Positions 12,303-22,615 of a DNA stretch of 64,000 nt are shown piece after piece. Made by a program: the position numbers and the translations under genes. Every line of letters begins with the position of its first letter. Positions within the stretch are counted from its first letter, which is position 1. Source of the DNA: Linanthus parryae (Eukaryota; Streptophyta; Magnoliopsida; Ericales; Polemoniaceae); NCBI GenBank assembly GCA_023055425.1, contig JALGPY010000004.1, forward strand, positions 115,051,504-115,115,503, written 5' to 3'. The notes under the pieces were generated by a model that was not told where the DNA came from, made no database searches, and worked only from the letters and a program-made list of their open reading frames with translations.

Positions 12303-13193
12303 CTAGGATCCGCCTCCATAGCCGGATCCGCCTCCATACCCGGATCCATTTCCATACCCTGATCCGCCTCCATAGTTAGGGTTTGACCCAGAAAAGGAAC
12401 GACCGTCTCTGGAATCCGATCGGCCACCGCCACCACCTCGGTGACCAGATCTACCACCGCCTCGGTGGACGGTTGGATTTCTGCCACCACCGCGGCCACC
12501 ACCGCGATTGTGATAGAATGCAGTGGGTTGAGGCAGATCCATGAGAGGGGTTTGAACGGCATGCATCTGTTCTTCTTCCTTGGGGAGGACATGAAGATCT
12601 TCAAAGGGGATAGGCTGAGAGTGAATCCGTAGAGATGACCGGAAGGAGTTGTATTCCAGTGGGAGTCCGTTGAGAGCATACAGAAGCAGATCTTCATCAG
12701 GGGTGAGCACTCCGACAACGGCAAGGCGGTCGCGGATCGATTTTAACCGTTGCATGTACAAATCTATTGATTCAGAACCTTTTCGCAGAGTATGAAACTC
12801 GGATTTGAGGGCAAGGATGTTGGATCTGGTAAGGGATGCATATCGGCGTTCGAGAATCAACCAGGCCTCGTGTGAAGTGAGAGAGCCGATGACTAGGGTT
12901 AAGGACTCTTGTGAGAGAGTGGAGTTGAGGATTGTTAAAACGGCTTGATTTTGTTGTTGCCAGGCGGCAATGGCCGGATTAGCAACCGGAACGCCGTCGG
13001 TGGTGATGATGGAGGGAGGGCAAGGCACAGATCCATCTAGATAGCCATATAAGTTGTGGGTACGAAAAATAGAGATGATTTGGTACTTCCAAAGCATAAA
13101 ATTGGTGGAATCTAATTTGAACGGAAGCAGATTATGGATGTTAGATAGAAGATAGAGTGGCGGTGAGGCCGGAGATTGGGTGGCGAGAGCCAT
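12303..13193 (-). pseudogene. copia gag
   Basis: The start ATG is at 13193, right inside the primer-binding site. The capsid part shows LDSTNFMLWKYQI, LYGYLDGSVPCP, AWQQQNQAVLTILNSTL and AWLILERRYASLTRSN, all standard copia gag blocks. The C-terminal part is a Gly/Arg-rich region followed by GYGGGSGYGNGSGY-type repeats, which a low-complexity scan would flag. An in-frame TAG at 12303-12305 cuts it off inside this repeat, upstream of the zinc knuckle. Confidence 0.88.
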
Positions 13194-13198
13194 AGAAG

Positions 13199-13210
13199 GC
13201 TCTGATACCA
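13199..13210 (-). other. Primer-binding site for initiator tRNA-Met
   Basis: On the element strand the sequence directly inside the 5' LTR is TGGTATCAGAGC. This is complementary to the 3' end of plant initiator tRNA-Met and is the usual copia primer site. Confidence 0.93.
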
Positions 13211-13535
13211 TGAACGAACCGCTAGGGTTCTGGAGAGAAACCAAACGAAAGAGAGAGAAAATGTATTTCACATAATAAGTAGCAACAAGGCAAAAGAAGC
13301 TTATATAGCTTCCATACAAACGGTCGGATGGAGGACCGTACGATCTAACGACTGGAAATATTTGGGGTTACACAAAAGACAGAAATACCCTTATAGTCAT
13401 TGGGTAATTACATAAGACAAAGCTGGACTTATATAGACCCAAGAAGAACTTCTGAATGGGCTTCTTTGACAGGCCCAAAGCTAGAATAGGGCTTGAATCT
13501 TCAGGCCTAACTTGAGAGGAATAATCCATCTATTA
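13211..13535 (-). repeat. copia 5' LTR
   Basis: This 325-bp LTR has the same ends as the copy at 8479-8785 and is followed by ACCAC at 13536-13540. Its first bases on the element strand (TTAATAGATGG after the host TGG) extend the interrupted host reading frame to a new stop at 13507-13509. Confidence 0.92.
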
Positions 13536-14681
13536 ACCACGGAATTGTGGTAGTCCAAACAGGATGCGGCTTTATCGACTCAGAACCCGTCAAGTAAAGG
13601 GGTTCACAACTCGAGTCCCCTACACGAAACACATCAACATCATTACCAGATTGTATATAAAACATTTGTCCAATCCCATCATTATCTGTGTAGTAGACTC
13701 GATCTCCCTTGTATTTAACGAGATCCAAACTCCTTATTGCTAGAGACTGATTCATTGCAATGAATATTGCACTACCGTTTAAATCTTTCATTTCCGTCCA
13801 CCTCGGTTGCGAACCACTCGTATCAAACTTGAATACTTCAAACATAGTGGTTTTACAAGTGAATTGGCGTAGGCTACTAGTGAACTTATTGTCATAATCA
13901 AACTCATCATGGATTCCATTACCTCCTGTTGCTTGCTCTCCATTGTTTAATCCACCTTCATGACCGTCTTCTTGTTCATCATCTCTGCGTACTTTGTTTC
14001 CTGACATAAAAACATCCCTATACGTTTGGAGTAATTCGCCTCGAACTCAACCAAGTACCACTTTTTCACATAAGGATAATGCTTTTGGGGTGGGAAGTCA
14101 TGCGCATTGACTGTGGGGCCGTGAGGATTAGTGAGGTCCGAAACATAAGCCCTTCCTTAGTAATCGACTATACAAAATTTGTCCTTGTAGAATATGCCAT
14201 CTACGTATCCCCATGGTTCCGGACCATCTATTACTTTCCAGGACTTGTCCCCAACTTGGCAGTAAGCTAACTCGCCCCGCCCATCTATATATACTATTTG
14301 AGAATGGGTTTTTAGAGTTTGAATGAGAGAGTGCCACATGACGTCAACTAATAATTAATTTCTTATCCTATATATAAAATATACACACACACACACACAC
14401 ACACATATTAACATAAATCTAACTGGAAACAAAATATTTGTTTTGACATAGTTCGTGCAAACACAACCATTCTCATTAATCACATTTGACTGTGATCCTT
14501 AGGATAGTGCAGAGAGATATACAAGAAAAGGGGAATTAAGGATTTGGGAACGAAATATTTGTTTTGTTTCCTAAAATTTTTTTGTTTTGACATAATCCGG
14601 TCAAACACATGACTATTCTCATCAATCACATTAAAAGTAATATCAATCATATTATAGCAGTAGCAAAAAAGATGAAGAAGA

Positions 14682-15038
14682 TCAATATGACCATTGACCA
14701 GCCACATGAGGTGGGAGTGTCCTATAAATAGCATTGGGTGTTGCAGTTCTAGGCACTGCATCATATTCTGCTCTCCACAGTTTCTTCAACTTTTTATCAA
14801 GAGGGGGATGAGTTGTCAGGTTGGAGACTTGGAGCTGTACTGGTAAGAGCTCATGCTCGGCAACGCCAAAGGGGACAGTACCATCCCGTAAGAAAGAAGA
14901 GATTGTCACGGATGAGGGTTTGAAGAAAGAAGCTGAAATTTCTGTTGCAGTGGAAGGCTCCCAAGGATGTGGTGAGAGATGAGAAGAAAGAGACCGTCCG
15001 CTTCTGTAGCGGTGGTTGTTGATAGGAATATTTATCAA
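14682..15038 (-). other. Possible captured host gene fragment in the Helitron
   Basis: A 118-residue open frame on the minus strand is Ser/Thr/Pro-rich at its start and turns charged later (DKKLKKLWRAEYDAVPRT). It is less AT-rich than the rest of the Helitron. I do not recognise the protein. Helitrons often carry pieces of host genes, so capture is a reasonable guess but unproven. Confidence 0.3.
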
Positions 15039-15457
15039 TCACAACGCAGTAAAGCTAGCTAAACGAGTAAACCGTCCGATAAAATGTATTTATAAAATTA
15101 GTGCCATAGAAAATACATGGATTAAAATCGAATTAGGAATAAAATTTATTGTTGTTGCACCTGTTGCTGGTGTGAAAAATAACAAAGAGTATTTTTTTCT
15201 TCTTCCTCTTTTTTATGGGTGGTTTGAGGAACGTATGTTTTTCTTTGAAAGATTTAGCACAATTTTAAGAAATCTGAGCAGTGCTTACTCAATAATATAT
15301 TATGTACTTATAATGCTGGATAACAAACATTGTAACCAAAATTGTGGTACTTATTATATCTTCATACCGTCTACAATACATTTCAGTTTTGATTGGGGAC
15401 ACAAATTATTTCTTTTCTTGAAAATATATATATTTTTTTTTTTAAATTCGAAGTCCA

Positions 15458-15472
15458 CCGTGCATCGCACGG
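15458..15472 (+). other. Helitron 3' terminal hairpin
   Basis: Six-base stem CCGTGC/GCACGG with an ATC loop, placed 8 bases before the terminal CTAG. This spacing and form are typical of plant Helitron termination signals. Confidence 0.9.
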
Positions 15473-16005
15473 GCTTAAAGCTAGTATAATACTAGTACCA
15501 AACAATCAGAGGCTGTCATCCATGAAGGAGATGCTGACAAAATTGCTTTCTCTATGTACCACTTTGACATTTGTTTGTCTTCCGGGCGTGGTCTAGGGAG
15601 GGTAGTAACCGATGGGAGATCAATCCGCAAACCTATGAGAGGGTTATGCAAATACATATCCATGGCATTGGTTACCATTACAAGCCAACCTTGGTGTGAG
15701 CCGCAACACAAATGTAGGAGGGGAATAGATAGAATTGGCAAATCATGCTCTTTGTCGATGTTTTTACCAACTGGGTAGGCTAGGAATCGGCGTGTTTGGC
15801 TGCTGGTGCTAGTGCTTGTTGGAACAATCAGGCCCGGGATTTGTGTTGGGATCTTGATGCTTCTGTAGTCCTTAACAATTGACCTCCACATTTTGCATAC
15901 ACCGCCAAAGGGTACGTGATCGGTCAGGGTCAGTCTTTTGAAGATGAGCCTCCATAAATCTTTGGGGAGGTCATGCCATGTCGCCCATGAAGCTTTAGCT
16001 ATCAC

Positions 16006-16574
16006 CCTTCAGTTTCACTTCTTACTTGATTTGGTCTGAGGTGCTTACATGTTTATATGTATATAATCAAATTATGTCACCTACAGATAATGATCGATTT
16101 TTTTGGTAAGAACAGATTAGAACATCACTAGAAAGCTCACAAGGATGCGAAATACATTGTTTGGAGATAAGTTTGATTTCAGGATATTCTCTGTTCATGC
16201 ACGAACGATATTAATCAAATGGATATCTAACACATACATAGCCCACAAACAGATACATAGTAACAAAGGAAGTGTCGAGGTAAGGATATTCTCTGTTCAT
16301 GCAAAAACGATATTTAATGCGTTTTAATTGTTGACAACATCCAACAGACGTGTAGCGTCCGAATATATGTGGTGTGTAATGTTAACAGAGGAAGTGTCTA
16401 GGTAAGGATATTCGTATCTTTACCCGAGCATCACACTCATAATGATCTCAGATATCAGAAAGATATCTGACTAAATGGTAATAACAAGGTAAAGAAAAAG
16501 GGGTATAAATACCCCTAACTGTGTATTGTGTAATTCATGATATAGAAATGTATTCTTCATCATTTGGTTATGAT
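16006..16574. other. Non-coding, includes a duplicated DUF295 3' flank
   Basis: No gene is seen. The block at about 16170-16480 resembles 34460-34700 (GGATATTCTCTGTTCATGCA, AACAGAGGAAGTGTCTAG, then TATCTTTACCC and ATAATGATCT). The second block is the 3' flank of another DUF295 copy, so this is duplicated flank. GGATATTCTCTGTTCATGCA itself occurs twice here, near 16176 and 16285. Confidence 0.55.
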
Positions 16575-16700
16575 ATTCTAAACTCTAAACGGAACACACC
16601 CATATTGATATCGTTACCAGACCTCAGACTTACCTGCTTAGAACTACTATAATCATGGTCTCCCTCGTAACCCGTTAGGTTCGAGCTTTCTCACAACAAA
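16575..16700 (-). pseudogene. DUF295 C-terminal fragment
   Basis: Minus-strand translation gives SSNLTGYEGDHDYSSSKQ and then LRSGNDI..MGVFR. This corresponds to the end of the copy at 34794-35225. Only about 40 codons survive. It is attached to the matching duplicated 3' flank on its left. Confidence 0.6.
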
Positions 16701-17395
16701 ACCTTATTGGATACTTCCCAGTGTTGCTATACAATTCCTAAAAAATGTACTTATACGAATTCAATCTATAAACATACGAATTTGATCAGGCCAGGTCAGA
16801 AAGCATTTGATTCTACATAGCCTATCTCTATGGACTAAAATAGTTATCCTATTAGTTTGTGAAATTCAGAACAGATAAGGGCACCGATTGAAAACTCAAG
16901 CTCCTAGCTTTGGCACTTGAACTCAAACAAAATATAATGCATGTAGGCTTCAGTTAACATAATATCCCTTCTCATTGCTAGCTGTCCCTGATCAAGGCCC
17001 GGAAAGTGTAGTAATAAAACAAACCCCGTGAAAGAGAGAAGAGTATGCAGACCCCTCTCTTTGTCATTGTTCTCCAGCTCTAAGCTGATCAATAATAAAC
17101 CGGTGAATATGTCGAACTGTGATAATCTTCCATTAGAAGTCCCTGCTCCGGCTATTCCAGGCAGCCACAGCGACACGAGCAGCAGAACGCCCGGCTACCA
17201 GTTGGCCAAAGCACGTCATCAACCTCATCTTTGCATGTTAATTTAAGTATTTAACACAACAAGAACTGTCAGATTGCTCAACAAAATATTAAAGAATGAA
17301 CAGATCTGAGACTGAAGCTATGTAAACCAAATCCTTGTAATTAATGTATTTAGTTCTAAATCAAAGAAAATACAATATAGACGTCATCTTCCAAT
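16701..17395. other. Non-coding, nothing recognised
   Basis: AT-rich DNA with no gene, repeat structure or RNA that I can support. Confidence 0.5.
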
Positions 17396-18500
17396 CCATG
17401 TGTGCCTCCCTGTGTGAAAATCAAAGATCATACGGCAATTTAGATTGATATCCTTAGAGGTATATGGAATTTGGTATCTAGATACCTAACCCTGACCATA
17501 GTTGTCAAATCGGGATTCACATAGTGAATCGAAATTCACCTTCACTGAATCGTAAATCGAATCGAATCGTGAATCGTAACGATTCAGCTTGCAATATTTT
17601 TATGTAGATATAATAAAATATTTCATAAAGCTATAGCATTATTAAACAAAATATACATTTTTTTACAAAAAGAAAGTTCAAATTATTGGAAACTCACATC
17701 CGTAGCTAGTGATTAGGAGTTTCACACATCAAAAAGATAACGAATAATCTAGTTATTGATAGGCATGTGGGGCAAGGAACTACAAGATGCCAAGGGGATT
17801 GAAATGATTGAAAACTATTAGCCTTGGACTTGAGAAAAATGCACTAGTAATTTAAAACAATTGCATGTTGCAAAACAGACATAAATGTAGGAAGTAATGT
17901 AGGAAGTATTAGTTCTTAGAGTGATGCCGCAACTCAAGTAGACCTTCAGATTAATCGAAGGTGAATCGTAGAATCGGTCTAAATCGCAACTGAATCGTAA
18001 GATTCAGACTCTTGAATCGGGATTTAAATATATTTTTTGGCATTAAAGATTCACTAAGGGATTCGCATCGTTTCATGGGTGAATCGAGTCGAATCGTAGG
18101 ATACGAATCGTGAATCGTAAGATTTTGATAACTATGACCCTGACACAGCATATGCCTTTTACTGGTCTTGTACGCATTGGAGATCACTAGTCTTCGAATA
18201 AAAAGCATCAAGAGCCCAATCCACAGCCAAGGTCCGATTGTTCCGGGTAGCACCAGTCCAGCAGTACCTAGCCTATTTTCTATGAGTTCATCTCGAACGT
18301 TCATATCAGCGTTCATGTCAAGGCTGTCTTATTTGGTTGCAACAACATGAATGTCTTTTTGGATAACCTTTTCACTGGTGCGCGTGTTGAACTGCCACCA
18401 CAGTCACCAATTGGCAAGTAGAGGAGGCAATTTTATTAACAAGTCCTCCAAAGGCCATTGATTTCTTGATAGTGATTTTCTATGGACTATGTGAGATGGC
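17396..18500 (+). pseudogene. Decayed F-box/DUF295 copy split by a MITE
   Basis: It is collinear with 6395-7010: GTGTGCCTCCCTGTGTG, AAATCAAAGATCA, ATTAGAGGTATATGG-like text, ACCTAACCCTGA, CAGCATATGCCTTTTACTGG, and the ACTGCCACCACAGTCACCAATTGG piece. A 640-bp MITE interrupts it at 17497-18136. No frame is open. The related flank continues to about 18960, matching 7150-7500. Confidence 0.65.
17497..18136. mobile_element. hAT-like MITE
   Basis: The 640-bp insert has imperfect terminal inverted repeats: CATAGTTGTCAAATC at the left, and GATTTTGATAACTATG at the right, which reads CATAGTTATCAAAATC on the other strand. It is flanked by an 8-bp duplication, ACCCTGAC (17489-17496 and 18137-18144). The uninterrupted relative at about 6505 has a single copy of this site. 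GAATCG-type motifs in both orientations crowd both ends. It has no coding capacity. The 8-bp duplication points to the hAT superfamily. Confidence 0.88.
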
Positions 18501-19869
18501 TCTTAGAGTGATATGTCTTGTAGAATGTAGATCTAACTTCATTGGTTAGACATTTAATTCTTACTTTTTTATGGTCCTCTCAAGATTTGGTGTTTGTCAC
18601 TGATTGAGTCTATCTATAATGGAGTGGTTAATCTGTGAAGTTATAGTTTGATGGATGACCTGGTTGCTGCCTGTTGAATTTCTCATGTTACTGATGGTTT
18701 TTGGTCAAGTTTATTTGTGATTTTCAACATTAAAGATCTCATTAACTCTTTTTTTTCTCTGTTCAATCTTTAAATTTTAGGGCCGCCCAATCATAGCTTA
18801 ATTTGCGCTTGAGCTGGAGAACTTGGCAATGTCATGGTTCATCTCCCATATCCGCCTTTGGTTAAATGCTATCTCCCTTTTCATTTTCATTTATTCAGTC
18901 TTATTTTATTGATGTAACATAGGTCATGCATTGTGTAAAAATGATGGATTATTGGGAACAAAAACACACCTTGGTACGTCCATGTCTAGGTGAACTTGCT
19001 GTCACATAAAGAAACTGAACTACTTCATATTCTACCTGGGTTAGTGTAAGCAGGATAAAGAGATCACACCATATACCTGCAATAGAACAACCATCCAAAG
19101 ATATTTCCAGATATATGGGTTTACAAAGAACATAAGCAATAAAGAATCACAATGAGCCAAGTGTGTTGTCTAAGAGAGACAGCTTTGTTTTTGAGTTTGA
19201 TACTTAATAGATCCGAACCCCTTATGAGATAATGACCTGGAAACTGTTAGACAACATACTAGGGTCACGTATGGTAAAGCTCATACGCGACGAGCCTCAC
19301 TTTGACCTCCAAACTGCTAGCTCCTAGACCCCGAGGTTATACGGTAGGTGTGAAGAGCCCTGTCTCACAGCTCTATGTAGATGATATGATACATGTGGAG
19401 TACAAAGTAAGGATGGCTTGTACTTTGAAGAGCTGCCACGTGGCTATAAGCTGGTATCACAATATTGGGTATCTACAGTTACGAAATTTGAACCATGAAA
19501 AACGCATCTGTATGCACCTTTTGGGTTTGAAAGAATAATTTTACATGTTAATTAAACACAGCAAGAAGTGTCAGATTGCTCAACTATATATTAAAGAATG
19601 AAATTGAGTTAATTGAAAGTTTAGCAGTTGTTCTGAATGTAGTGCAGAGACTGAAGCTAAGTTAATTTTGGCCTTGTTTGTTTTCTGGAACAGAGTTGAG
19701 ACTGAGTCTGTATCACGACCACCAACTTAATGCATGTTGGCCGTGGACCTAATCCGAGCGCGTGCGTGGGAAAAGTCTTGTTACAATGGGCAGAAACTGG
19801 AGGTCACTGCCAACAAGTTTCAGCACAATTGGGATCGAATCCGAGCACCCGCTAGACCCAGAGTGAATA
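18501..19869. other. Non-coding; duplicated flank and a distant LTR-like piece
   Basis: The part to about 18960 is duplicated DUF295 flank. At about 19210-19445 the order of short blocks (GACGAGCC..., CCTCCAAACTGCTAG, GAGCCCTGTCTCACAGC, GCCACGTGGC) parallels the Tat LTR at 36382-37008 (CCTCCAAACCACTAAG, GGGCTCTGTCTCGCAGC, GCCACGTGGCC). It may be an old relative of that LTR. Nothing else is recognised. Confidence 0.4.
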
Positions 19870-20240
19870 ATAAGCTTCAATTACCACCTCCATTGTGCAG
19901 ACCTTACGTGTCATGTTGGTACCTGGTGGAGTCAGATGGAGAATTATTACATATTCTGTGGAGAGATAGCTTTTCTAAAAACTCTGTCGATGACATGAAG
20001 ATGATTAGGTCTCTGACGCCGCTAATAGCGACGGAGATGAAGATGAAGGATGGTACCTTGACAACTTGGACGGAAGAGGAGAAGAAGAAACAGCCGGAGG
20101 AGAAAAGGAAGAATCTGAAGAAGGGTATGACATTACCAATTGCCTCGATGATTTCGATTATGATGATGATAACTTCACCAGTCAGGTCTGCAATTTCATG
20201 TGCCAAACAAGTTTTCCTAGTAGACGTGCTACCAAGTTGA
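19870..20240 (+). pseudogene. DUF295 fragment with acidic insert
   Basis: The open frame from 19734 reaches the family block SCWYLVESDGELLHI at about 19910-19950. A frame change near 20000 then gives the acidic insert (DGDEDEGWYLDNLDGRGEEE, then CLDDFDYDDDNFTSQ), which aligns with the insert of the copy at 13536-16005. The match stops before the WTEVKDLNGGA block, so the C-terminal third is missing. The stretch before 19870 has no clear match. Confidence 0.6.
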
Positions 20241-21234
20241 TGTAATTTAAGTTTAGATTCTCTCAGTAGTTGATACAATTTTTTTACTGGACCAGCATCG
20301 CCCTCTTACCAGTGCCCGGTTCGACGTGCTACCAAGTTGCTTACCTCCTGAGAGCTGTTTTCCTAGTAGGCGCATCAATGTCCAACTGCTACACACGCAA
20401 ATCCTGAGGATGCTATTTTATTATTTGGCAAGTCTTTCATCCAAAACCTTTGACTCTGAGTAGTGCTTGGCCTTTATTTTAAGTGGAAAAGTGGGAAACA
20501 TGGAAATTAACAGCTGCTATGAGGGATACATGATGGGATAATCAACACGGTGGGATAGCATATGTATCTTGCATTGCATTGACCTGTATCTTCTAACATC
20601 CCCCGCGCATGTCATCATTGGACATGGGGCGGAGCTACGTTGGACATAGTTAAGTTGGCCCTCTGCCCACACTGATTTTTTTTATGCCCTACTACTATAG
20701 TTATTTTATGTTAAAATGCTATTTTCTACAAGGCAAAGTTAAGTTGATTACAACCTGCTCACTGCAGACTTGTGTGTAACGTTGGTACCTGGTGGAGTCA
20801 GATTCCCAGTTACTACTTCAAATCTCGAGGAGAAAGACCGCATTTTCACTAACTCTGTCAAATGAGACGGTAAGATGTTTATATATTTATAAATTTTCAC
20901 TTGAATTCAGTTGATTCTTTTTATGAAAGGTAAGGTAAGGTAAAATTTCAAACCTGAAAAAAAATCAGAGTTGTGACAGTTGGTGGTGAAGAATTAAGAG
21001 ACAGCATCTTGGATGAATGTACTACTACTACTTGAAAAATTACATATCCAAACCTTGAATCTTTTCCATACTGTATCTATACCTGAAGAACAAAATGTTA
21101 GAAAAATTCTTTGTTTCAGCCTTAATTGCTTCTTTTACTTTGCTTTGTACTGCAATGTTGGAACCTATGTATGGTATGTTTTACGATAATGATAATCTTA
21201 AAGATTTCTGCAAAAAATAAAAAAATAAAAATTG
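20241..21234. other. Non-coding with a small DUF295 remnant
   Basis: No gene is seen. Near 20770-20870 a broken piece of the YLVES..LLQI block of DUF295 is visible in shifting frames. It lies inside a block duplicated at 35925-36265. Confidence 0.5.
20620..21000 (+). repeat. Segmental duplicate (pairs with 35925-36265)
   Basis: Shared blocks in the same order are GACATGGGGCGGAG, TTGGACATAGTTAAGTTG, GCCCTACTA, GTGTAACGTTG, AGTTACT..TTCAAATCT, GCATTTTCACTAACTCTG and GAGACGGTAAGATGTTT. Both carry the same small DUF295 remnant, so the duplication happened after that fragment was already present. Confidence 0.7.
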
Positions 21235-22615
21235 ATTCCATGACCTCATCTCCTGCCATCACCGTGGCGCCTTCTATCACAACCAAAACTTCTATCAGTT
21301 TCTCTGCTAATCTTCCCGTATGCCTCTGGCGGGAGCCTTTCTCATGCTCCATTCGCTTCAGATTTCCTGGACATCGGCTTCCCACATGATCTACTCTGCT
21401 ATCTAAGTCCTTGCATTTCTTCCCTCTCTGTGGGCTTAAAGGAGTATCCTCATCAAATACCGTATCATATTCATACCTTGAGCTATTACCTGCCCGGCGC
21501 TGAGTATTGTCATCCTTCAAGGTGTACTTTGAGGGTTTCTCCTTGTTTGAAGAGCCCTCACCACAATTTTTGGCCACATGATCCAGATCATCACATCTAA
21601 AACATCCTTTCGCCATGTCTTACCGTCTGTACAGGGACCACAATTTGGCAACACTTTGACTAAAATCTACACATTCATCAATCACAGCATTGTCCATCTT
21701 AAAGTACGCTTGTTCACAAGAATCCTTATCCTCGAACTCGATGAAAGCGTAACATAAACTGTCACCAGTCTTGAAATCCTGCATCACTTCAGCCGACGTG
21801 ACAATTCCGAAACGTGAAAAGACAATATGAAAATCTTCATCCTCAGTAACCGGATTCAATTTGCAAACAAACAGGACAGTTTCTGGAGGCTTCATCTCAG
21901 CATCTGGAATGTCTCCTATACTCTCAAGCACTACAGCACTGGAATGGGCTTTCTTCGCCCGAAGAACTTCCTCAAGCTCTGATGCACTGAACTGCTCATC
22001 CAGGGGTACCCAATCATCTTCGAGTAGCTGCACATCATCGTCTTCAATCTCATCTTTAGGTTTTCCTTGAGGGGAAGCATCTGGAATCAACTCGGCTAAG
22101 TTAGGGGGATCTTCGAAAGGGTCATGTTGTATGGAAGTGTGCTTGATTCTTATGTTTTTGTACGGCCTGTTGTTCTTTTCGTCCACATAAGTTACGTTTA
22201 TCCTCTGGAGCGTGTCGAAACCCTCTGTAACCTCACCAAAAACAGTGTGCTTCCCGTTGAGGTAGTCAAGATTGTCGGGTAGAGTGATGTAAAACTGGGA
22301 AGCATTGAGACCTTGTCCGGCGCTAGCCATTGCGACAGTGCCCGCTTTAGAGTGCTTCCAGTCCAGACGTATCTCGTCGTCGCCAAAGAAACGAGACTGG
22401 TCGCCGTACAAGAATTTGTATATTGAGTCACCACCGGCTCCGGGTTCCCGTAGGATCACCAGATTGCGCAATGAAATCTTTTTGGACTGTATGAAATAAG
22501 CAGCCGTTGTAGTATCTAATCTTGCAGAGCTTGAGAAAATTTTTGGTTGTTAGCGGACACCGATCGGTATGAAGATCGATGACTATCTCTCCCAGACTTG
22601 TTACAATCAAGTCAT
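21235..22615 (-). pseudogene. CYP59: Broken intronless copy of a CYP59-type cyclophilin (PPIase-RRM-zinc knuckle)
   Basis: The minus strand shows the full CYP59 architecture. A cyclophilin domain ([67 protein letters not shown]) comes first. The conserved linker follows (LEDDWVPLDEQ, SSAVVLESIGDIPDAE). Then come an RRM (LFVCKLNPVTEDEDF, GDSLCYAFIEF) and a CCHC knuckle (CFRCDDLDHVAKNC). By family knowledge CYP59 links pre-mRNA processing to RNA polymerase II. Lesions: a one-base loss just after the ATG at 22615; a one-base insertion near 22445 in the glycine-rich turn; a short in-frame deletion near 21665; a stop at 21617-21619 before the knuckle; and frame loss in the Arg-rich tail. The absence of introns suggests a retrocopy, though no poly(A) or target duplication is seen. 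Confidence 0.88.

Larger units (their letters stand above)
8479..13535 (-). mobile_element. Ty1/copia LTR retrotransposon, degenerate, full length
   Basis: This 5,057-bp element on the minus strand has LTRs at both ends and an ACCAC target duplication (8474-8478 and 13536-13540). It has a primer-binding site for initiator tRNA-Met, and gag, protease, integrase, reverse transcriptase and RNase H in copia order. The two LTRs differ by 6 substitutions plus a 20-bp and a 2-bp indel by eye, which suggests a fairly recent insertion. The coding region already has an in-frame TAG, an in-frame TGA and several frameshifts, so it probably cannot move by itself. The short LTRs and total size recall the Ale/Retrofit group, but that placement is inference. 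Confidence 0.93.
14284..15484 (+). mobile_element. Non-autonomous Helitron
   Basis: The element starts with TCTATATATACTATT after a host A (14283). It ends with CTAG (15481-15484) before a host T (15485). Just inside the 3' end is a perfect hairpin, CCGTGC-ATC-GCACGG. These are the diagnostic Helitron ends, and there is no target duplication, as expected. The boundaries are confirmed independently, because deleting exactly these 1,201 bases restores the DUF295 reading frame. No Rep/helicase is encoded. An (AC)n run lies near 14392-14405, and a candidate captured gene piece lies at 14682-15038. Confidence 0.9.
13536..16005 (-). pseudogene. F-box/DUF295 gene broken by a Helitron, a copia element and point changes
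   Basis: The N-terminal exon part (16005-15485) has an F-box: ATWHDLPKDLWRLIFKRL, then VPFGGVCKMWRSIV. DUF295 follows with FLAYPVGK, GSHQGWLVMV and KQMSKWYIEKAILS. A Helitron (14284-15484) interrupts after LVLVLY. Removing it restores the same frame exactly, giving VLYGRGELAYCQVGDKSW. Three further lesions are seen: a GAA-to-TAA type stop at 14157-14159, a one-base deletion near 14043, and loss of an ATG start (the frame begins with GTG at 16005, two codons after a TGA). The C-terminal part carries an acidic insert, then WTEMKDLNGSAIFIAMNQSLA and VWTTTIPW. The copia insertion falls on the last codon and replaces the stop. Confidence 0.9.

Noticed and set aside
12132..12362. Plus-strand frame with repeated SGSAS-like units
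   Set aside because: It mirrors the glycine-rich repeats of copia gag on the other strand.
20041..20278. Minus-strand frame with Ile/Phe-rich stretch as a membrane protein
   Set aside because: It is the complement of the acidic insert of a DUF295 fragment and has no other support.
21200..21235. A-rich stretch as the poly(A) tail of the CYP59 retrocopy
   Set aside because: It is on the wrong strand: on the gene's strand this is a T-rich tract, so it cannot be the tail of that transcript.
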